Assembly: GCA_033721235.1 (NCBI GenBank)
Contig: JAWWAY010000015.1
Span: forward strand, 1-64,000
DNA: 64,000 nt
Source: UBA5078 sp033721235
Lineage (GTDB): Bacteria; Pseudomonadota; Gammaproteobacteria; Pseudomonadales; Pseudohongiellaceae
Direction of reading: 5' to 3'
The position numbers and the translations under genes are program-made. Below are positions 54,014-63,260 of this stretch, piece after piece. The notes beneath the pieces are model-generated. The model saw only the letters and a list, made by a program, of their open reading frames with translations, did no database searches and was not told the DNA's origin. Every line of letters starts with the position of its first letter. Positions within the stretch are counted from its first letter, which is position 1.

Positions 54014-54667
54014 CTACACACTCTGACGCCCACCATATATACCACTGCGATGGATATATTGTGCCACTACCGATGGCACCAGCTCGTCAATGTTTTCTCC
54101 AAGCTCCAGGCTTTCTCTTACCTGCGTAGAGGAGATATTGACGCAAACTGAATCTAGCATGATGCACTGCCCGCTCGACTCCCAACGAATCTCGCGAGCA
54201 GAAGGGACTTGCCTGTGTTGCAGCTCTTTTTGTAGCTCCTGCGGCAAACTGGACGTATCGCCGCCTCGACTCATGACGGCTAGGTGCGCAAGATCAAACA
54301 ACTCTCGCCACCGATGCCAGCTAGGCAGACTGCAAAATGAATCCCAACCCAAGACAAAAACAAGTGGCCGGTCAGGAGACTCCTCTCTAATGAGAGATAG
54401 AGTCTCTACAGTATACGAAACACTGTCCCGTGCCGCCTCTCGATCATCAACAATTAGGCCTGGGTACTCCTTCACCAACAGTTCTAGCATGGCAAGTCTT
54501 TGAGCCGTATCCGCAAAAGCGCCTTGTCTATGATTCGGAATATGACAAGGCACCAAGCGCACGTGCTCCAAGTTCAGAGATTCTAAGGCCTCGAGGGCTA
54601 TCGCTAGATGCCCCTTATGGACGGGGTCAAACATCCCACCCATTATGCCAATTGGTTTCACCTGCAT
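54014..54667 (-). CDS. nadD: Nicotinate-nucleotide adenylyltransferase
   Basis: Makes deamido-NAD+ from nicotinate mononucleotide, the substrate of NadE encoded at 14493. The nucleotidyltransferase motif GIMGGMFDPVHKGHLAIALE (7-26) and the C-terminal ISSTQVRE signature are complete. 217 residues. It follows proA by 45 bases. Confidence 0.95.
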   Translation of the reverse strand: MQVKPIGIMGGMFDPVHKGHLAIALEALESLNLEHVRLVPCHIPNHRQGAFADTAQRLAMLELLVKEYPGLIVDDREAARDSVSYTVETLSLIREESPDRPLVFVLGWDSFCSLPSWHRWRELFDLAHLAVMSRGGDTSSLPQELQKELQHRQVPSAREIRWESSGQCIMLDSVCVNISSTQVRESLELGENIDELVPSVVAQYIHRSGIYGGRQSV

Positions 54668-54712
54668 AGCAGCCAGAGCTTCCTCGCATTGAGTCGAAAC
54701 ACATCGCCTTCG

Positions 54713-56008
54713 CTATTGGCGAATATGTCCATCCCCAAGCACAATATATTTTTGCGAAGTCAGGCCTTCCAGCCCCACTGGCCCGCGTGCGTGAAGCTTA
54801 TCTGTCGAGATTCCAATTTCGGCGCCAAGACCGTATTCAAACCCATCGGCAAATCGAGTGGAGGCGTTAATCATGACAGAGCTCGAATCCACTTCTCGCA
54901 AGAAACGCTGCGCCAGCGTGTAGTCTTCTGTCACAATCGATTCTGTATGCGCAGAGCTATAACGACGAATATGCTCCATAGCCTCATCGATATCGGCGAC
55001 AATCTTCACCGCCAATATTGGGGCCAAATACTCCTCTGCCCAATCCGACTCAGTTGCCTTATTGATTCCCGCGGCCAAGCGCAGTGTCTTGTCGCAGCCA
55101 CGCAATTCAACACCCGCTTCTTTGTAGGCGGCCAACAATTCAGGCAGCACTTTAGGCGCCACAGCCTCTGCAATTAAGAGCGTCTCCATCGTATTGCAAG
55201 TACCATAGCGCTGCGTCTTAGAATTGACTGCAATCTTAATCGCTTTTTCTAGATCCGCTTTGGCATCAATGTATACGTGACAATTGCCATCCAGGTGTTT
55301 GATAACAGGCACCTTAGCATCGTTGCTGATTCGGCTGATAAGCGATTTACCGCCCCGTGGAATAATAACGTCTACGTACTGAGGCATCGTAATCAGCTGC
55401 CCAACCGCGCTACGATCTGTGGTGCCGACAACCTGAACGACGTCCTCGTTCAATCCAGCCACACGCAGGCCTTCCCTAATACAGTTTGCGATGGCTTGAT
55501 TGGAGTGCAAAGACTCCGATCCACCACGTAAAATTGCTGCATTCCCCGACTTAATACACAGACTAGCGGCTTCGCAGGTCACATTTGGCCTAGACTCATA
55601 AATTATGCCAATAACACCAAGCGGTACACGCATCTTACCCACCTGAATGCCTGATGGGCGAAAGCGCAAATCGGTAAGTTCACCAACAGGGTCGGGCAGG
55701 CTTGCCACCTGGCGCAGCCCCTCGATCATACCGTCAAAGCGAGCATCAGTAAGCTCTAGCCTATCAAGCATAGCGGGCTCTAAGCCTTTGCTACGACCAG
55801 CATCCAGGTCGCGTTTATTGGCCTCTAGTATTTGTGCTTTGGCTAGTTCAATCGCTCTCGCCATTGCCAGCAATGCAGCGTTTTTCTGCTCTGTGTGAGC
55901 CTTGGCAATATCTCGTGAGGCAGCTCTAGCTCGCTCACCAAGATCTTGCATATACGCCTCGACCGATGTCTCAGACACAGCAGTTGCTTCCGCCGTTGTG
56001 CTCTGCAT
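54713..56008 (-). CDS. proA: Gamma-glutamyl phosphate reductase
   Basis: NADPH-dependent second step of proline synthesis. 431 residues of the aldehyde-dehydrogenase fold. The catalytic Cys lies in KTQRYGTCNTMETLLI (about 275). PLGVIGIIYESRPNVT and HGRGPVGLEGLTS-like C-terminal motifs are typical. AGGT lies 8 bases before the ATG, and a TATAAT promoter is visible upstream. First gene of the long leftward block; proB is not here. Confidence 0.95.
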   Translation of the reverse strand: MQSTTAEATAVSETSVEAYMQDLGERARAASRDIAKAHTEQKNAALLAMARAIELAKAQILEANKRDLDAGRSKGLEPAMLDRLELTDARFDGMIEGLRQVASLPDPVGELTDLRFRPSGIQVGKMRVPLGVIGIIYESRPNVTCEAASLCIKSGNAAILRGGSESLHSNQAIANCIREGLRVAGLNEDVVQVVGTTDRSAVGQLITMPQYVDVIIPRGGKSLISRISNDAKVPVIKHLDGNCHVYIDAKADLEKAIKIAVNSKTQRYGTCNTMETLLIAEAVAPKVLPELLAAYKEAGVELRGCDKTLRLAAGINKATESDWAEEYLAPILAVKIVADIDEAMEHIRRYSSAHTESIVTEDYTLAQRFLREVDSSSVMINASTRFADGFEYGLGAEIGISTDKLHARGPVGLEGLTSQKYIVLGDGHIRQ

Positions 56009-56046
56009 AGTGATATACCTAGTCTCTCGTGGGTCAAAATCGGTGC

Positions 56047-56076
56047 ATTATAGCCTTTGGGCGGGTCCCTCGCCAA
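56047..56076 (-). promoter_or_regulatory. Promoter of the proA-led block
   Basis: On the minus strand TTGGCG (plus 56071-56076), an 18-base spacer and TATAAT (plus 56047-56052) stand about 40 bases ahead of the proA start. It may drive the proA-nadD-rsfS-rlmH-mrdA-rodA run. Confidence 0.45.
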
Positions 56077-56092
56077 AGATTAACGCAAACAA

Positions 56093-57058
56093 TTAAATGT
56101 CGTTCTGTAGGCTGAGTTCAGCAGGGTAAGGCCGCATATACCAAGAATTAGAGATATACTCGTTCGGGTGCTTGCGGAAATAGTGGTTTAACAGTGTGAT
56201 GGGTACAATAAGCGGCACCTGTCCGCGTAAATACTGGGCAATGGCGTCGCTTAGTTCGGCCTTATCATCGGCATCAAGATACTGTTTCAGATACCCCTGA
56301 ATATGCTGTAACACATTGACCTGGTTACCTTTTGTCGCTCTTACCTTGAGAGCCTGCATGAGCTTGCTAAAGTATTGTGCACTCACCTGCTCTATATCGT
56401 CCTTCTTGGCATTTGCTACCAAGGGGCCAAGCTCACGATAGGTCTTTTGACAATGGCTCATGAGAATCAATTTGTGACGGGCATGAAATTCAACGAGATC
56501 GGAGACAGTTATCCCCTTCTTCAACAGCTTCTTCCAGCGCGCTGTCACATACACCCGTTGAATAAAGTTCTCGCGCAGAACGGCATCGCCCAGTCGTCCT
56601 TCTTCTTCAACCGGCAGGTCTGGGAAATTATTCATCAGGGTGGCGGCGTAAATACCCACACCGTCGCGGCGCGGACGCGAACCGTCATATACCTTCACCC
56701 GCTCCATTCCGCAGCTAGGCGAAGACTTTTTCAATATGTATCCGCAAATATCGGCATGCCAGTGAGACTGCTCATTAGCCGCGTCTTCTAAATCCTGTGT
56801 ATAGTCCAGAGTGTCATCAACCGTGGAGACGCATCGCACATCGTCGCCAGATGCCACTAGGCGTATGGGGCGTCGCGGAATACCAAGACCAATGGCGACC
56901 TCTGGACAAAAGCTGCGAAACTCAAAATATTGACCCAGAGTCTTCTCGATATAGGAGTGGCGCTGGTGCTGCCCATCGAAGCGCACTTTCTCCCCCAGCA
57001 GACAACTACTGATGCCTATCAGAATTCTACTCGTTTGTTCCTCAGTCTCTAATTCCAA
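56093..57058 (-). CDS. DUF523 + DUF1722 two-domain protein (YbgA-type)
   Basis: 321 residues. The N-terminal DUF523 domain (about 12-165) has the cysteine motif GISSCLLGEKVRFDGQH, FCPEVAIGLGIPRRPIRLV and KKSSPSCGMERVKVY. The C-terminal DUF1722 domain (about 195-310) has VEFHARHKLILMSH and VNVLQHIQGYLKQYL, as in E. coli YbgA. DUF523 proteins are thought to bind a metal or iron-sulfur cofactor. YbgA-like proteins are often beside photolyase genes, but none is here. No role assigned. Confidence 0.85.
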   Translation of the reverse strand: MELETEEQTSRILIGISSCLLGEKVRFDGQHQRHSYIEKTLGQYFEFRSFCPEVAIGLGIPRRPIRLVASGDDVRCVSTVDDTLDYTQDLEDAANEQSHWHADICGYILKKSSPSCGMERVKVYDGSRPRRDGVGIYAATLMNNFPDLPVEEEGRLGDAVLRENFIQRVYVTARWKKLLKKGITVSDLVEFHARHKLILMSHCQKTYRELGPLVANAKKDDIEQVSAQYFSKLMQALKVRATKGNQVNVLQHIQGYLKQYLDADDKAELSDAIAQYLRGQVPLIVPITLLNHYFRKHPNEYISNSWYMRPYPAELSLQNDI

Positions 57059-57094
57059 AACACCCTCTCTCGTACACCGCTTAGCCGATTAGCG

Positions 57095-57634
57095 CTAGGG
57101 TGTCGCAATTGTTTCCAGTCGCTCACTTCTTTGTTCAGCCTCAGCAACAATTTTGTCAACCTCTACCCTGAACGAAGGCGAGTAATTCATGCGGGTCTGC
57201 TTCCACGACCTGCGAATGCTAGGCGACAGCATTGTTTCCCGCCAGCGCTGCATTCGTGGTTCAAACTCACCCTTATCAAAAAGGCCTTGCTCGAATTGAT
57301 AATGGGAGTTTTCCCATTCACGCCAAACACCAGCCAAAAAATAAGCATGCATCACTCGCTCGCCCGGCTCTAAGGGTAGCCCAAGGTTTGCCTTGGCAAT
57401 CGTGTCAGCCAAGTCCATTTCCGTTGCAACCCACTCGGAGAACATCATCTGTTTCTCCGATATAGAGTCCCGCGTTTGCGAGCGCATCATGTCAGTATTC
57501 TGCCTAATCTCTAATCCAAGAAATACAATACCTAGTATTACGGCGATACTCGCCGATAGGTTCATCCAATCGACGTTTCGACGCGGTGCTGGCTGATTTT
57601 TCTCGTCTTGGCTTGTTATTTTTTCTTCTGCCAC
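57095..57634 (-). CDS. Single-pass membrane protein of unknown function
   Basis: 179 residues: a charged cytoplasmic N-terminus (1-23), one membrane helix (WMNLSASIAVILGIVFLGLE, 23-42), then a long soluble part opening RQNTDMMRSQTRD. Proteins with this helix followed by an RQNT motif are common in marine proteobacteria without a known function. Tryptophan and Met are frequent in the soluble part. It lies between the DUF523 gene (36 bases) and the GIY-YIG gene (27 bases), same strand. Confidence 0.7.
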   Translation of the reverse strand: MAEEKITSQDEKNQPAPRRNVDWMNLSASIAVILGIVFLGLEIRQNTDMMRSQTRDSISEKQMMFSEWVATEMDLADTIAKANLGLPLEPGERVMHAYFLAGVWREWENSHYQFEQGLFDKGEFEPRMQRWRETMLSPSIRRSWKQTRMNYSPSFRVEVDKIVAEAEQRSERLETIATP

Positions 57635-57661
57635 TTCACTTTCACTCCCTCTACACTTCCC

Positions 57662-57973
57662 TTAGCTGCTCAGTAAATCCTGTATATTCAGTTTTCCTGT
57701 AATCATTTGCTGTTTTTGCTCTCTCCCTAAGCGCTTTACCCTGTACTCCAATACCGAAGCCTCGGACTTACTTCCGACAGCAACAGTGTATACCAGCTCT
57801 AAGGGGCCTTTACCACGCAAATACTTTGCGCCTTTTGCCCCTCCACTTTGGTGCTCCTCAAAGCGCCTAAGCACATCCGTACTAATGCCCGTGTAGAGAC
57901 TGCCATTACGACACTTCACCAGGTACAAATGCCAAAGGGCTGCTTCCTCGCTTGCCGATTTGAGGTCACTCAT
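57662..57973 (-). CDS. GIY-YIG nuclease domain protein (UPF0213/YhbQ type)
   Basis: 103 residues, a minimal GIY-YIG domain: LYLVKCRNGSLYTGISTDV holds the two-tyrosine motif (as LYLV...LYTGI), RFEEHQSGGAKGAKYLRGKG supplies the helix with the catalytic arginine, and the conserved Glu lies in EASVLEYRVKRL. YhbQ-like proteins are thought to process branched DNA, but the role is unproven. It overlaps the end of the upstream MBL gene by 8 bases. Confidence 0.87.
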   Translation of the reverse strand: MSDLKSASEEAALWHLYLVKCRNGSLYTGISTDVLRRFEEHQSGGAKGAKYLRGKGPLELVYTVAVGSKSEASVLEYRVKRLGREQKQQMITGKLNIQDLLSS

Positions 57974-58850
57974 CTAGGCAATACCAATTTTCGTGAGCCA
58001 AACACGCCCAGCCCTCATCCTGCAGCTTAATTAAATGTGCCAACAAGGTCTTACTTGCCCAAACATGGAGGCGCTGCGGCACATCGTCATAGACTAGCTT
58101 GGTTAAGGCGTCCAAAGTCACTGCTCGCTCGGGGCTACCAAAAGCCTTCAACGCATTCTTAATTTTTGACTCTCTACGCAGCCGGTGACGAACCAAGGTG
58201 TCAATAACCGTCTGGGGAGAATCCATAATGCTGCCATGCCCGGGCGCGAGAGAGCGCACGTTCAAGTCTCTGACTTTCTCAAGAGAAGCTAGGTACTGCC
58301 CCATATGCCCATAAGGCGGAAGAATAACGGGAGTGGTGCCTTCAAGAATATGGTCTCCCGTAAACAGCATTTGCTCCTCCTCTAGGAGAAAGCAGACATG
58401 ATTAGATACGTGGCCGGGCGTAAAATGGGCAGAGACATTAAAACTGCCGCAAGCGATGGATTCACCGTCCTCAAGCATGCCTGATGGCTTGAAGCTCGGA
58501 TCCTGCCCGGAGCCTTCCGGGGCCTGTAGGCCTATCAGCCTCGCCCCGGTCTGCGCGCTGATCTGCGCCGCCGCTGGCGAGTGATCGCCATGGGTATGAG
58601 TGACAAAAATCCACTTCAGCTCTCGCGAACCAATATGCCTTAACAACGCATCCACATGAGCCGGATCATTTGGCCCTGGGTCGACAAGCGCCAGCTCTTG
58701 GTTCCCTAGCAGGTAGCTATTAGTGCCAGGCCCCGTCATCATGCTGGCATTACCCGCCAGAATTCGCTGCACACTAACCGCCCCGCTGCCAACAGGGACG
58801 GCCTCCCCCGCTATAAAATGAGACTCTTCTTCCTTCGACACAATTATCAT
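57966..58850 (-). CDS. Metallo-beta-lactamase fold hydrolase (LACTB2/GloB-like)
   Basis: 294 residues from ATG 58850; a GTG one codon earlier is equally possible. The binuclear Zn motif THTHGDHSPAA, the later histidine in HFTPGHVSNHVCF, the bridging Asp in LFTGDHILEG and PGHGSIM complete the site. A C-terminal winged-helix-like domain (HRLRRESKIKNALKA...) marks the LACTB2-type group, some of which are ribonucleases. Substrate uncertain. Confidence 0.85.
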   Translation of the reverse strand: MIIVSKEEESHFIAGEAVPVGSGAVSVQRILAGNASMMTGPGTNSYLLGNQELALVDPGPNDPAHVDALLRHIGSRELKWIFVTHTHGDHSPAAAQISAQTGARLIGLQAPEGSGQDPSFKPSGMLEDGESIACGSFNVSAHFTPGHVSNHVCFLLEEEQMLFTGDHILEGTTPVILPPYGHMGQYLASLEKVRDLNVRSLAPGHGSIMDSPQTVIDTLVRHRLRRESKIKNALKAFGSPERAVTLDALTKLVYDDVPQRLHVWASKTLLAHLIKLQDEGWACLAHENWYCLDE

Positions 58851-59129
58851 CACCGCTTATTGTTTCGCCTATGATAGCCCGATTGCCCAATGACGCAAAA
58901 CACGGCACAAGAGCAATTTTGGCTTGCTAGAAATCGCGATCAAAAATGACGCAATACTAGCGTTTCAGGCCATTTCACGTTATAAAGTGCGCTTTTAAAA
59001 ATCCACGCGCGTAGACTATTGCCCCTCTTCGTTACCCTATTTTGTTCTCGGAGCTTGGCCGGGCATTGGCTGGTAGACTTTTCACTGTCGTGACCGCGCC
59101 CCATTGACGACTGCAACATAGGTAAAACG

Positions 59130-60308
59130 ATGTACAAGATTAAAACTTTCAACAAGATTTCCGACAAAGGACTCGTGCGTTTCCCAGGCTCTTACACGGT
59201 AGGGCCCGATGTCGCGGAAAATGAAGCTATTCTTGTACGCAGTCACAAACTACAAGAAGAGGACGCGACTGATCGTCTCAAGGCGGTCGCACGAGCCGGT
59301 GCCGGCACCAATAACGTCCCTGTTGCCTCCTACACTGAAAAAGGCATAGTGGTTTTCAATACGCCAGGAGCCAATGCGAATGCCGTTAAGGAACTAGTCC
59401 TTTGCGGGCTGCTGCTATCATCGCGCGGCATCTTACCTGGCATTGCCTACGTTAACTCGCTTACGGATATGCAAGACAACGCAGCTATGTCAAAGCTACT
59501 TGAGGCTGAAAAAAGCCGCTTCAAGGGCACAGAGATTGCCGGCAAGACTCTCGGCATTGTCGGGCTTGGTGCTATCGGCTCCCTAGTGGCAGAGATGGCC
59601 ATCGGTCTTGGCATGAATGTACTGGGCTATGACCCTGCTCTTTCCGTTGACGCCGCATGGCGTCTGCCCAATCAGGTTCGCAAAATTGAGAACCTGAGCG
59701 CCTTGTTAGGCAACTCCGATTTCGTCACACTGCATTTGCCCGTGCTCGATGCCACACGCAATCTTATCGACTCGGAAGCCATTGCCAGCATGAAGCCGGG
59801 CCTGTGTTTGCTAAACTTCGCCCGCGATGAAATTGTAGACACTAATGCAGTGCTCAATGGTCTAGAGAGCAATCAATTACGTATGTATGTTGCAGATTTT
59901 CCATGCGCAGAGCTCATTGGACGCGACGACGTTGTATTGATGCCACACATCGGTGCCAGCACGAGAGAAGCCGAGGAAAATTGTGCGGTTATGGCAGCGG
60001 ATCAATTGATCGACTTTTTAGAGAACGGCAACATCAAGAATTCAGTGAACTTCCCGAATATTGCTCTCGACAGAGCGCAAGGCGCAGAGAAAGGCACTAG
60101 ATTAGCGATCAGCAACAAGAATGTTCCCAAGATGTTGGGGCAGATTCTGTCAATTCTTGCCGACCAGGACATCAACGTTGTCGACATGATTAACAAGAGT
60201 CGCAACGAAATAGCTTACAACTTGATTGATTTGGAATCGCCAGCATCTGAAGAGGCCGTAGCTCAGATCGCCGCCATTACTGATGTAATCAAGGTAAGCG
60301 TTTTATAA
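59130..60308 (+). CDS. serA: D-3-phosphoglycerate dehydrogenase
   Basis: NAD-dependent first step of serine synthesis. 392 residues. The substrate domain is followed by a Rossmann domain with GIVGLGAIGSLVAEMAIGLG (about 148-167). The catalytic Arg is in NFARDEIVD and the His in MPHIGASTREAEEN. A C-terminal ACT domain (ISNKNVPKMLGQILSILADQ) suits serine feedback. It is the compact form, slightly shorter than E. coli SerA. serC follows after 72 bases, across a weak hairpin and T-run (60320-60343) that could attenuate readthrough. Confidence 0.93.
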   Translation: MYKIKTFNKISDKGLVRFPGSYTVGPDVAENEAILVRSHKLQEEDATDRLKAVARAGAGTNNVPVASYTEKGIVVFNTPGANANAVKELVLCGLLLSSRGILPGIAYVNSLTDMQDNAAMSKLLEAEKSRFKGTEIAGKTLGIVGLGAIGSLVAEMAIGLGMNVLGYDPALSVDAAWRLPNQVRKIENLSALLGNSDFVTLHLPVLDATRNLIDSEAIASMKPGLCLLNFARDEIVDTNAVLNGLESNQLRMYVADFPCAELIGRDDVVLMPHIGASTREAEENCAVMAADQLIDFLENGNIKNSVNFPNIALDRAQGAEKGTRLAISNKNVPKMLGQILSILADQDINVVDMINKSRNEIAYNLIDLESPASEEAVAQIAAITDVIKVSVL

Positions 60309-60380
60309 GCAAGGGCTGAAGTGTTAACGCTCGCTTTTTTTTTGCCAAAGATTTTAAAAACTTTTACTAGGACATAAATT

Positions 60381-61469
60381 ATGGATCGTGTATTTAATTT
60401 CGGTGCTGGCCCAGCCATGCTTCCTACCTCTGTAATGGAAAAAGCCAAAGCGGAGTTTACAAATTTTCAAGACATGGGCGCGGGCCTTATTGAAATAAGT
60501 CACCGCTCTAAAGAGTTCGAGGCCGTCCTTAATCGCACGGATGAGCTTTTCCGCGAACTATCGGGTATACCTGATAATTTTAAAATTCTGTATGTGCACG
60601 GCGGCGCACAAATGCAGTTTTCGGCAATACCTCTGAACCTGCTCGACCTTAAGTCAGCCCATAAAGCGGCCTATTTCGATTCCGGTAATTTTGCGTCTTT
60701 GGCGCGCAAAGAAGCATCGCGCTATGGCGATATCACGATTGCTGGCACAAGCGAAGCAACGAATTTCGACCGTATCCCTGAGTTTGACCTAAGCAAGATC
60801 GACCCTGAAACCTCGTATATTCATATCACCAGCAACAACACCATCTTTGGTACGCGCTGGAACGAATTCCCAGATACTGGTGGTATTCCTCTTGTTGCCG
60901 ACATGACTTCAGAGTTGCTATCTCGCGAACTGGACTACAATAAGTTTGGTGTTATTTTTGCGGGCTTACAGAAGAACCTGGGGCCAGCCGGCCTAGCATG
61001 CGTCCTTGTGCGCGAAGACCTTCTTGGCCACGCCTTACCGTTTACGCCATCACTACTCAATTATTCTGTGTATGCAGAGAGCCATTCACTAAAGAACACT
61101 AACAATACTTTTGCCATCTATATGATGTCCTTAGTATTGGAATGGCTGAAAGAGCAAGGCGGCGTTGCCGCAATAGAGGCCATGAACGAGAAGAAAGCGA
61201 AGCTCATCTACGATGCCATCGACAGCTCAGACTTCTACATAGGCTCCGCACACAAAGATCACCGTTCGGTCATGAACGTGACCTTTAACTTGGCTAACCC
61301 AGATCTATCTGCGGAGTTTATTAGCGAAGCTAATAAGAAAGGCTTGTACGCGCTAAAAGGACACCGCCTTGTGGGGGGCGTTCGTGCCTCTATCTACAAC
61401 GCTATGCCCATTGAGGGCTGCGAAGCTCTAGTGGCATTCATGCAAGAGTTCGAGAAGCGTCACGCCTAA
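60381..61469 (+). CDS. serC: Phosphoserine aminotransferase
   Basis: PLP enzyme making 3-phosphoserine; also used in pyridoxine synthesis. 362 residues. FNFGAGPAMLPTSVMEKAK opens the protein, the PLP lysine lies in FAGLQKNLGPAGLACVLV (about residue 195), and GHRLVGGVRASIYNAMPIEG closes the active site. AGGA lies 9 bases before the ATG. Paired with serA upstream and followed by a strong terminator. Confidence 0.95.
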   Translation: MDRVFNFGAGPAMLPTSVMEKAKAEFTNFQDMGAGLIEISHRSKEFEAVLNRTDELFRELSGIPDNFKILYVHGGAQMQFSAIPLNLLDLKSAHKAAYFDSGNFASLARKEASRYGDITIAGTSEATNFDRIPEFDLSKIDPETSYIHITSNNTIFGTRWNEFPDTGGIPLVADMTSELLSRELDYNKFGVIFAGLQKNLGPAGLACVLVREDLLGHALPFTPSLLNYSVYAESHSLKNTNNTFAIYMMSLVLEWLKEQGGVAAIEAMNEKKAKLIYDAIDSSDFYIGSAHKDHRSVMNVTFNLANPDLSAEFISEANKKGLYALKGHRLVGGVRASIYNAMPIEGCEALVAFMQEFEKRHA

Positions 61470-61490
61470 GCCGCAAGCTAAGGGCAAAGA

Positions 61491-61522
61491 AAAGGGCAGA
61501 CGCAAGTCGTGCCCTTTTTTTT
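61491..61522 (+). terminator. Intrinsic terminator after serC
   Basis: GGGCA (61494-61498) pairs with TGCCC (61510-61514); an inner GAC/GTC extension closes a GCAA loop, and eight T residues follow. It ends the serA-serC unit. Confidence 0.88.
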
Positions 61523-61568
61523 CGTTTCAAATAACCCTCTTTGAGCAAACGAGCGCTAAAATACGTCC

Positions 61569-62660
61569 ATGACCAAGCTGCGAAAGATAATTCATTGTGA
61601 CTGTGACTGCTTCTACGCCTCGATTGAAATGAGAGACGACCCTACGCTAGTGGGTCGCCCAATTGCGGTAGGAGGCAGTCCACAAACGCGAGGCGTTGTT
61701 GCCACTTGTAACTATGAAGCGCGTGCATTCGGTATTCACTCCGCCATGCCAATGGCAACTGCGCTGCGCCACTGCCCAGACCTTACTATCATCAGGCCCC
61801 GTATGGAGGTCTATCGTGAGGCCTCTAAGGCAGTGCAGGAAATATTTCGTTACTACACCCCCCTCATCGAACCACTGTCGCTAGACGAAGCCTACTTGGA
61901 TGTAAGCGACTCAAAAGCTTGCCAGGGTAGTGCGACCCTTATCGCTCAAGAGATTCGTAAAAGAGTGAAAGCGGAGGTGGGAATCACCATATCGGCAGGT
62001 ATTGCCCCCAATAAATTCATCGCCAAAATCGCCAGTGATTGGAATAAGCCAGACGGTCAATTTGTCGTGCTACCAGAGGATGTGGATGATTTTGTTCTGC
62101 AGCTTGATGTCAAAAAACTCTTTGGTGTTGGCAAGGTAACCGCAAACAAGCTGAACAAATTGGGAATTTATAAATGCTCGGACTTGCGCGGCTTATCGCA
62201 AGAAAAACTAACCGAGAGCTTTGGTAGTTTTGGAGCAAGATTATTTCAATTATGTCGCGGTATCGACAACAGAGAGGTATCTACCAACAGGGTTCGCAAG
62301 TCGCTTAGCGTCGAGAACACCTACTCTACGGACATTGACACTTTGACTGCTTGCCAAGAAAAGCTGCCCGAATTGCATGAGCAATTACTATCCCGCCTAA
62401 AGAAGGTAGAAGATCGCTACCGTGTCAGTAAACAAATAGTGAAATTGAAATTTAGCGACTTCGTAACAACGACGGCAGAAGCCACGTCAAGCAATACCAA
62501 CCTAGAACGGTTCAAAGAGCTAGTCCAGGATGCCTACGCTCGAGGCAATCGATCCGTGCGCCTCATTGGCTTGGGGGTTAAGTTGGAGCCCTTAGGCGAC
62601 CAGCTTCGCGAAACCAAGCTCGACAGACAATTGCGGCTAAAGCTCGATAGCCCGTCTTAG
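61569..62660 (+). CDS. dinB: DNA polymerase IV
   Basis: Y-family translesion polymerase. 363 residues. The catalytic carboxylates lie in RKIIHCDCDCFYASIEMRD (Asp11) and LSLDEAYLDVS (about 104-105); ARAFGIHSAMPMATA and the HhH region FGVGKVTANKLNKLGI follow, with the little-finger domain after 240. The terminal beta-clamp peptide is not obvious. No LexA-type box is seen in the 100 bases upstream. Its stop overlaps the convergent greB stop by 4 bases. Confidence 0.94.
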   Translation: MTKLRKIIHCDCDCFYASIEMRDDPTLVGRPIAVGGSPQTRGVVATCNYEARAFGIHSAMPMATALRHCPDLTIIRPRMEVYREASKAVQEIFRYYTPLIEPLSLDEAYLDVSDSKACQGSATLIAQEIRKRVKAEVGITISAGIAPNKFIAKIASDWNKPDGQFVVLPEDVDDFVLQLDVKKLFGVGKVTANKLNKLGIYKCSDLRGLSQEKLTESFGSFGARLFQLCRGIDNREVSTNRVRKSLSVENTYSTDIDTLTACQEKLPELHEQLLSRLKKVEDRYRVSKQIVKLKFSDFVTTTAEATSSNTNLERFKELVQDAYARGNRSVRLIGLGVKLEPLGDQLRETKLDRQLRLKLDSPS

Positions 62661-63130
62661 CGCTCATACTCAATGGCCGTTATATACCAAATCGTCGTCC
62701 CGGCCTCGGTTGTCACCTCGGCTTCGTCATCGACCTCTTTCTTGAGCAGCGCACGCGCCATGGGAGAGTCTACCGAGATATAATCTTTACGATTGAATAT
62801 CTCATCATAGCCCACTATCCGAAATTTAAGCTGTTTTCCCTCTTCGCTCTCTACCTCGACCCAAGCACCGAAGAACACCTTACCATCTTGATCGGGGTGA
62901 TACTCGACCACTTTTAGCTCTTCTAGGCACTTACGCAAGTAGCGCACCCGCCTATCTATTTCTCGAAGCCTTCTCTTATTGTACTGATAGTCTGCGTTCT
63001 CACTTCTATCTCCGAGACTGGCGGCCCAGCTCACCTTCTTAGTGACCTCAGGGCGCTCTACTCGCCACAGGGCGTCCAGCTCTTGCTTTAGGTCTGCTAG
63101 GCCTTGTTTTGTTATCAATGGGGTTTTCAC
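62657..63130 (-). CDS. greB: Transcription elongation factor GreB
   Basis: Stimulates RNA cleavage by backtracked RNA polymerase. 157 residues from GTG 63130: VKTPLITKQGLADLKQELDA aligns with the start of E. coli GreB, so the long frame reaching 63262 is not used. The coiled-coil tip acidic pair lies in SLGDRSENADYQYNKRR, and the C-terminal FKBP-like domain holds FGAWVEVES and YISVDSPMARALL. A TATAAT box on the same strand (plus 63203-63208) suits its promoter. Confidence 0.93.
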   Translation of the reverse strand: MKTPLITKQGLADLKQELDALWRVERPEVTKKVSWAASLGDRSENADYQYNKRRLREIDRRVRYLRKCLEELKVVEYHPDQDGKVFFGAWVEVESEEGKQLKFRIVGYDEIFNRKDYISVDSPMARALLKKEVDDEAEVTTEAGTTIWYITAIEYER

Positions 63131-63202
63131 ACGGCTTCTCAACAATAAGAATAATTTTCGCCAGTACAGTGAAGACTGTACACTTTGATGGAATAGCCAT
63201 AC

Positions 63203-63208
63203 ATTATA
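63203..63208 (-). promoter_or_regulatory. greB -10 element
   Basis: A perfect TATAAT on the minus strand, about 70 bases ahead of the greB GTG. The -35 (TTAAGC, 17 bases away) is poor, so only the -10 is supported. Confidence 0.35.
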
Positions 63209-63260
63209 GCCTCCACTGAGAATATGCTTAAAGCCATAAACAAAGCGAAATACGCCCCTC

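Noticed and set aside
58854..59129. ATGACGCAA occurring twice (58890 and 58946) upstream of serA, and a 75-codon minus-strand frame
   Set aside because: The direct repeat is short and unsupported by other copies; the minus-strand frame covers the serA start and has no coding features.
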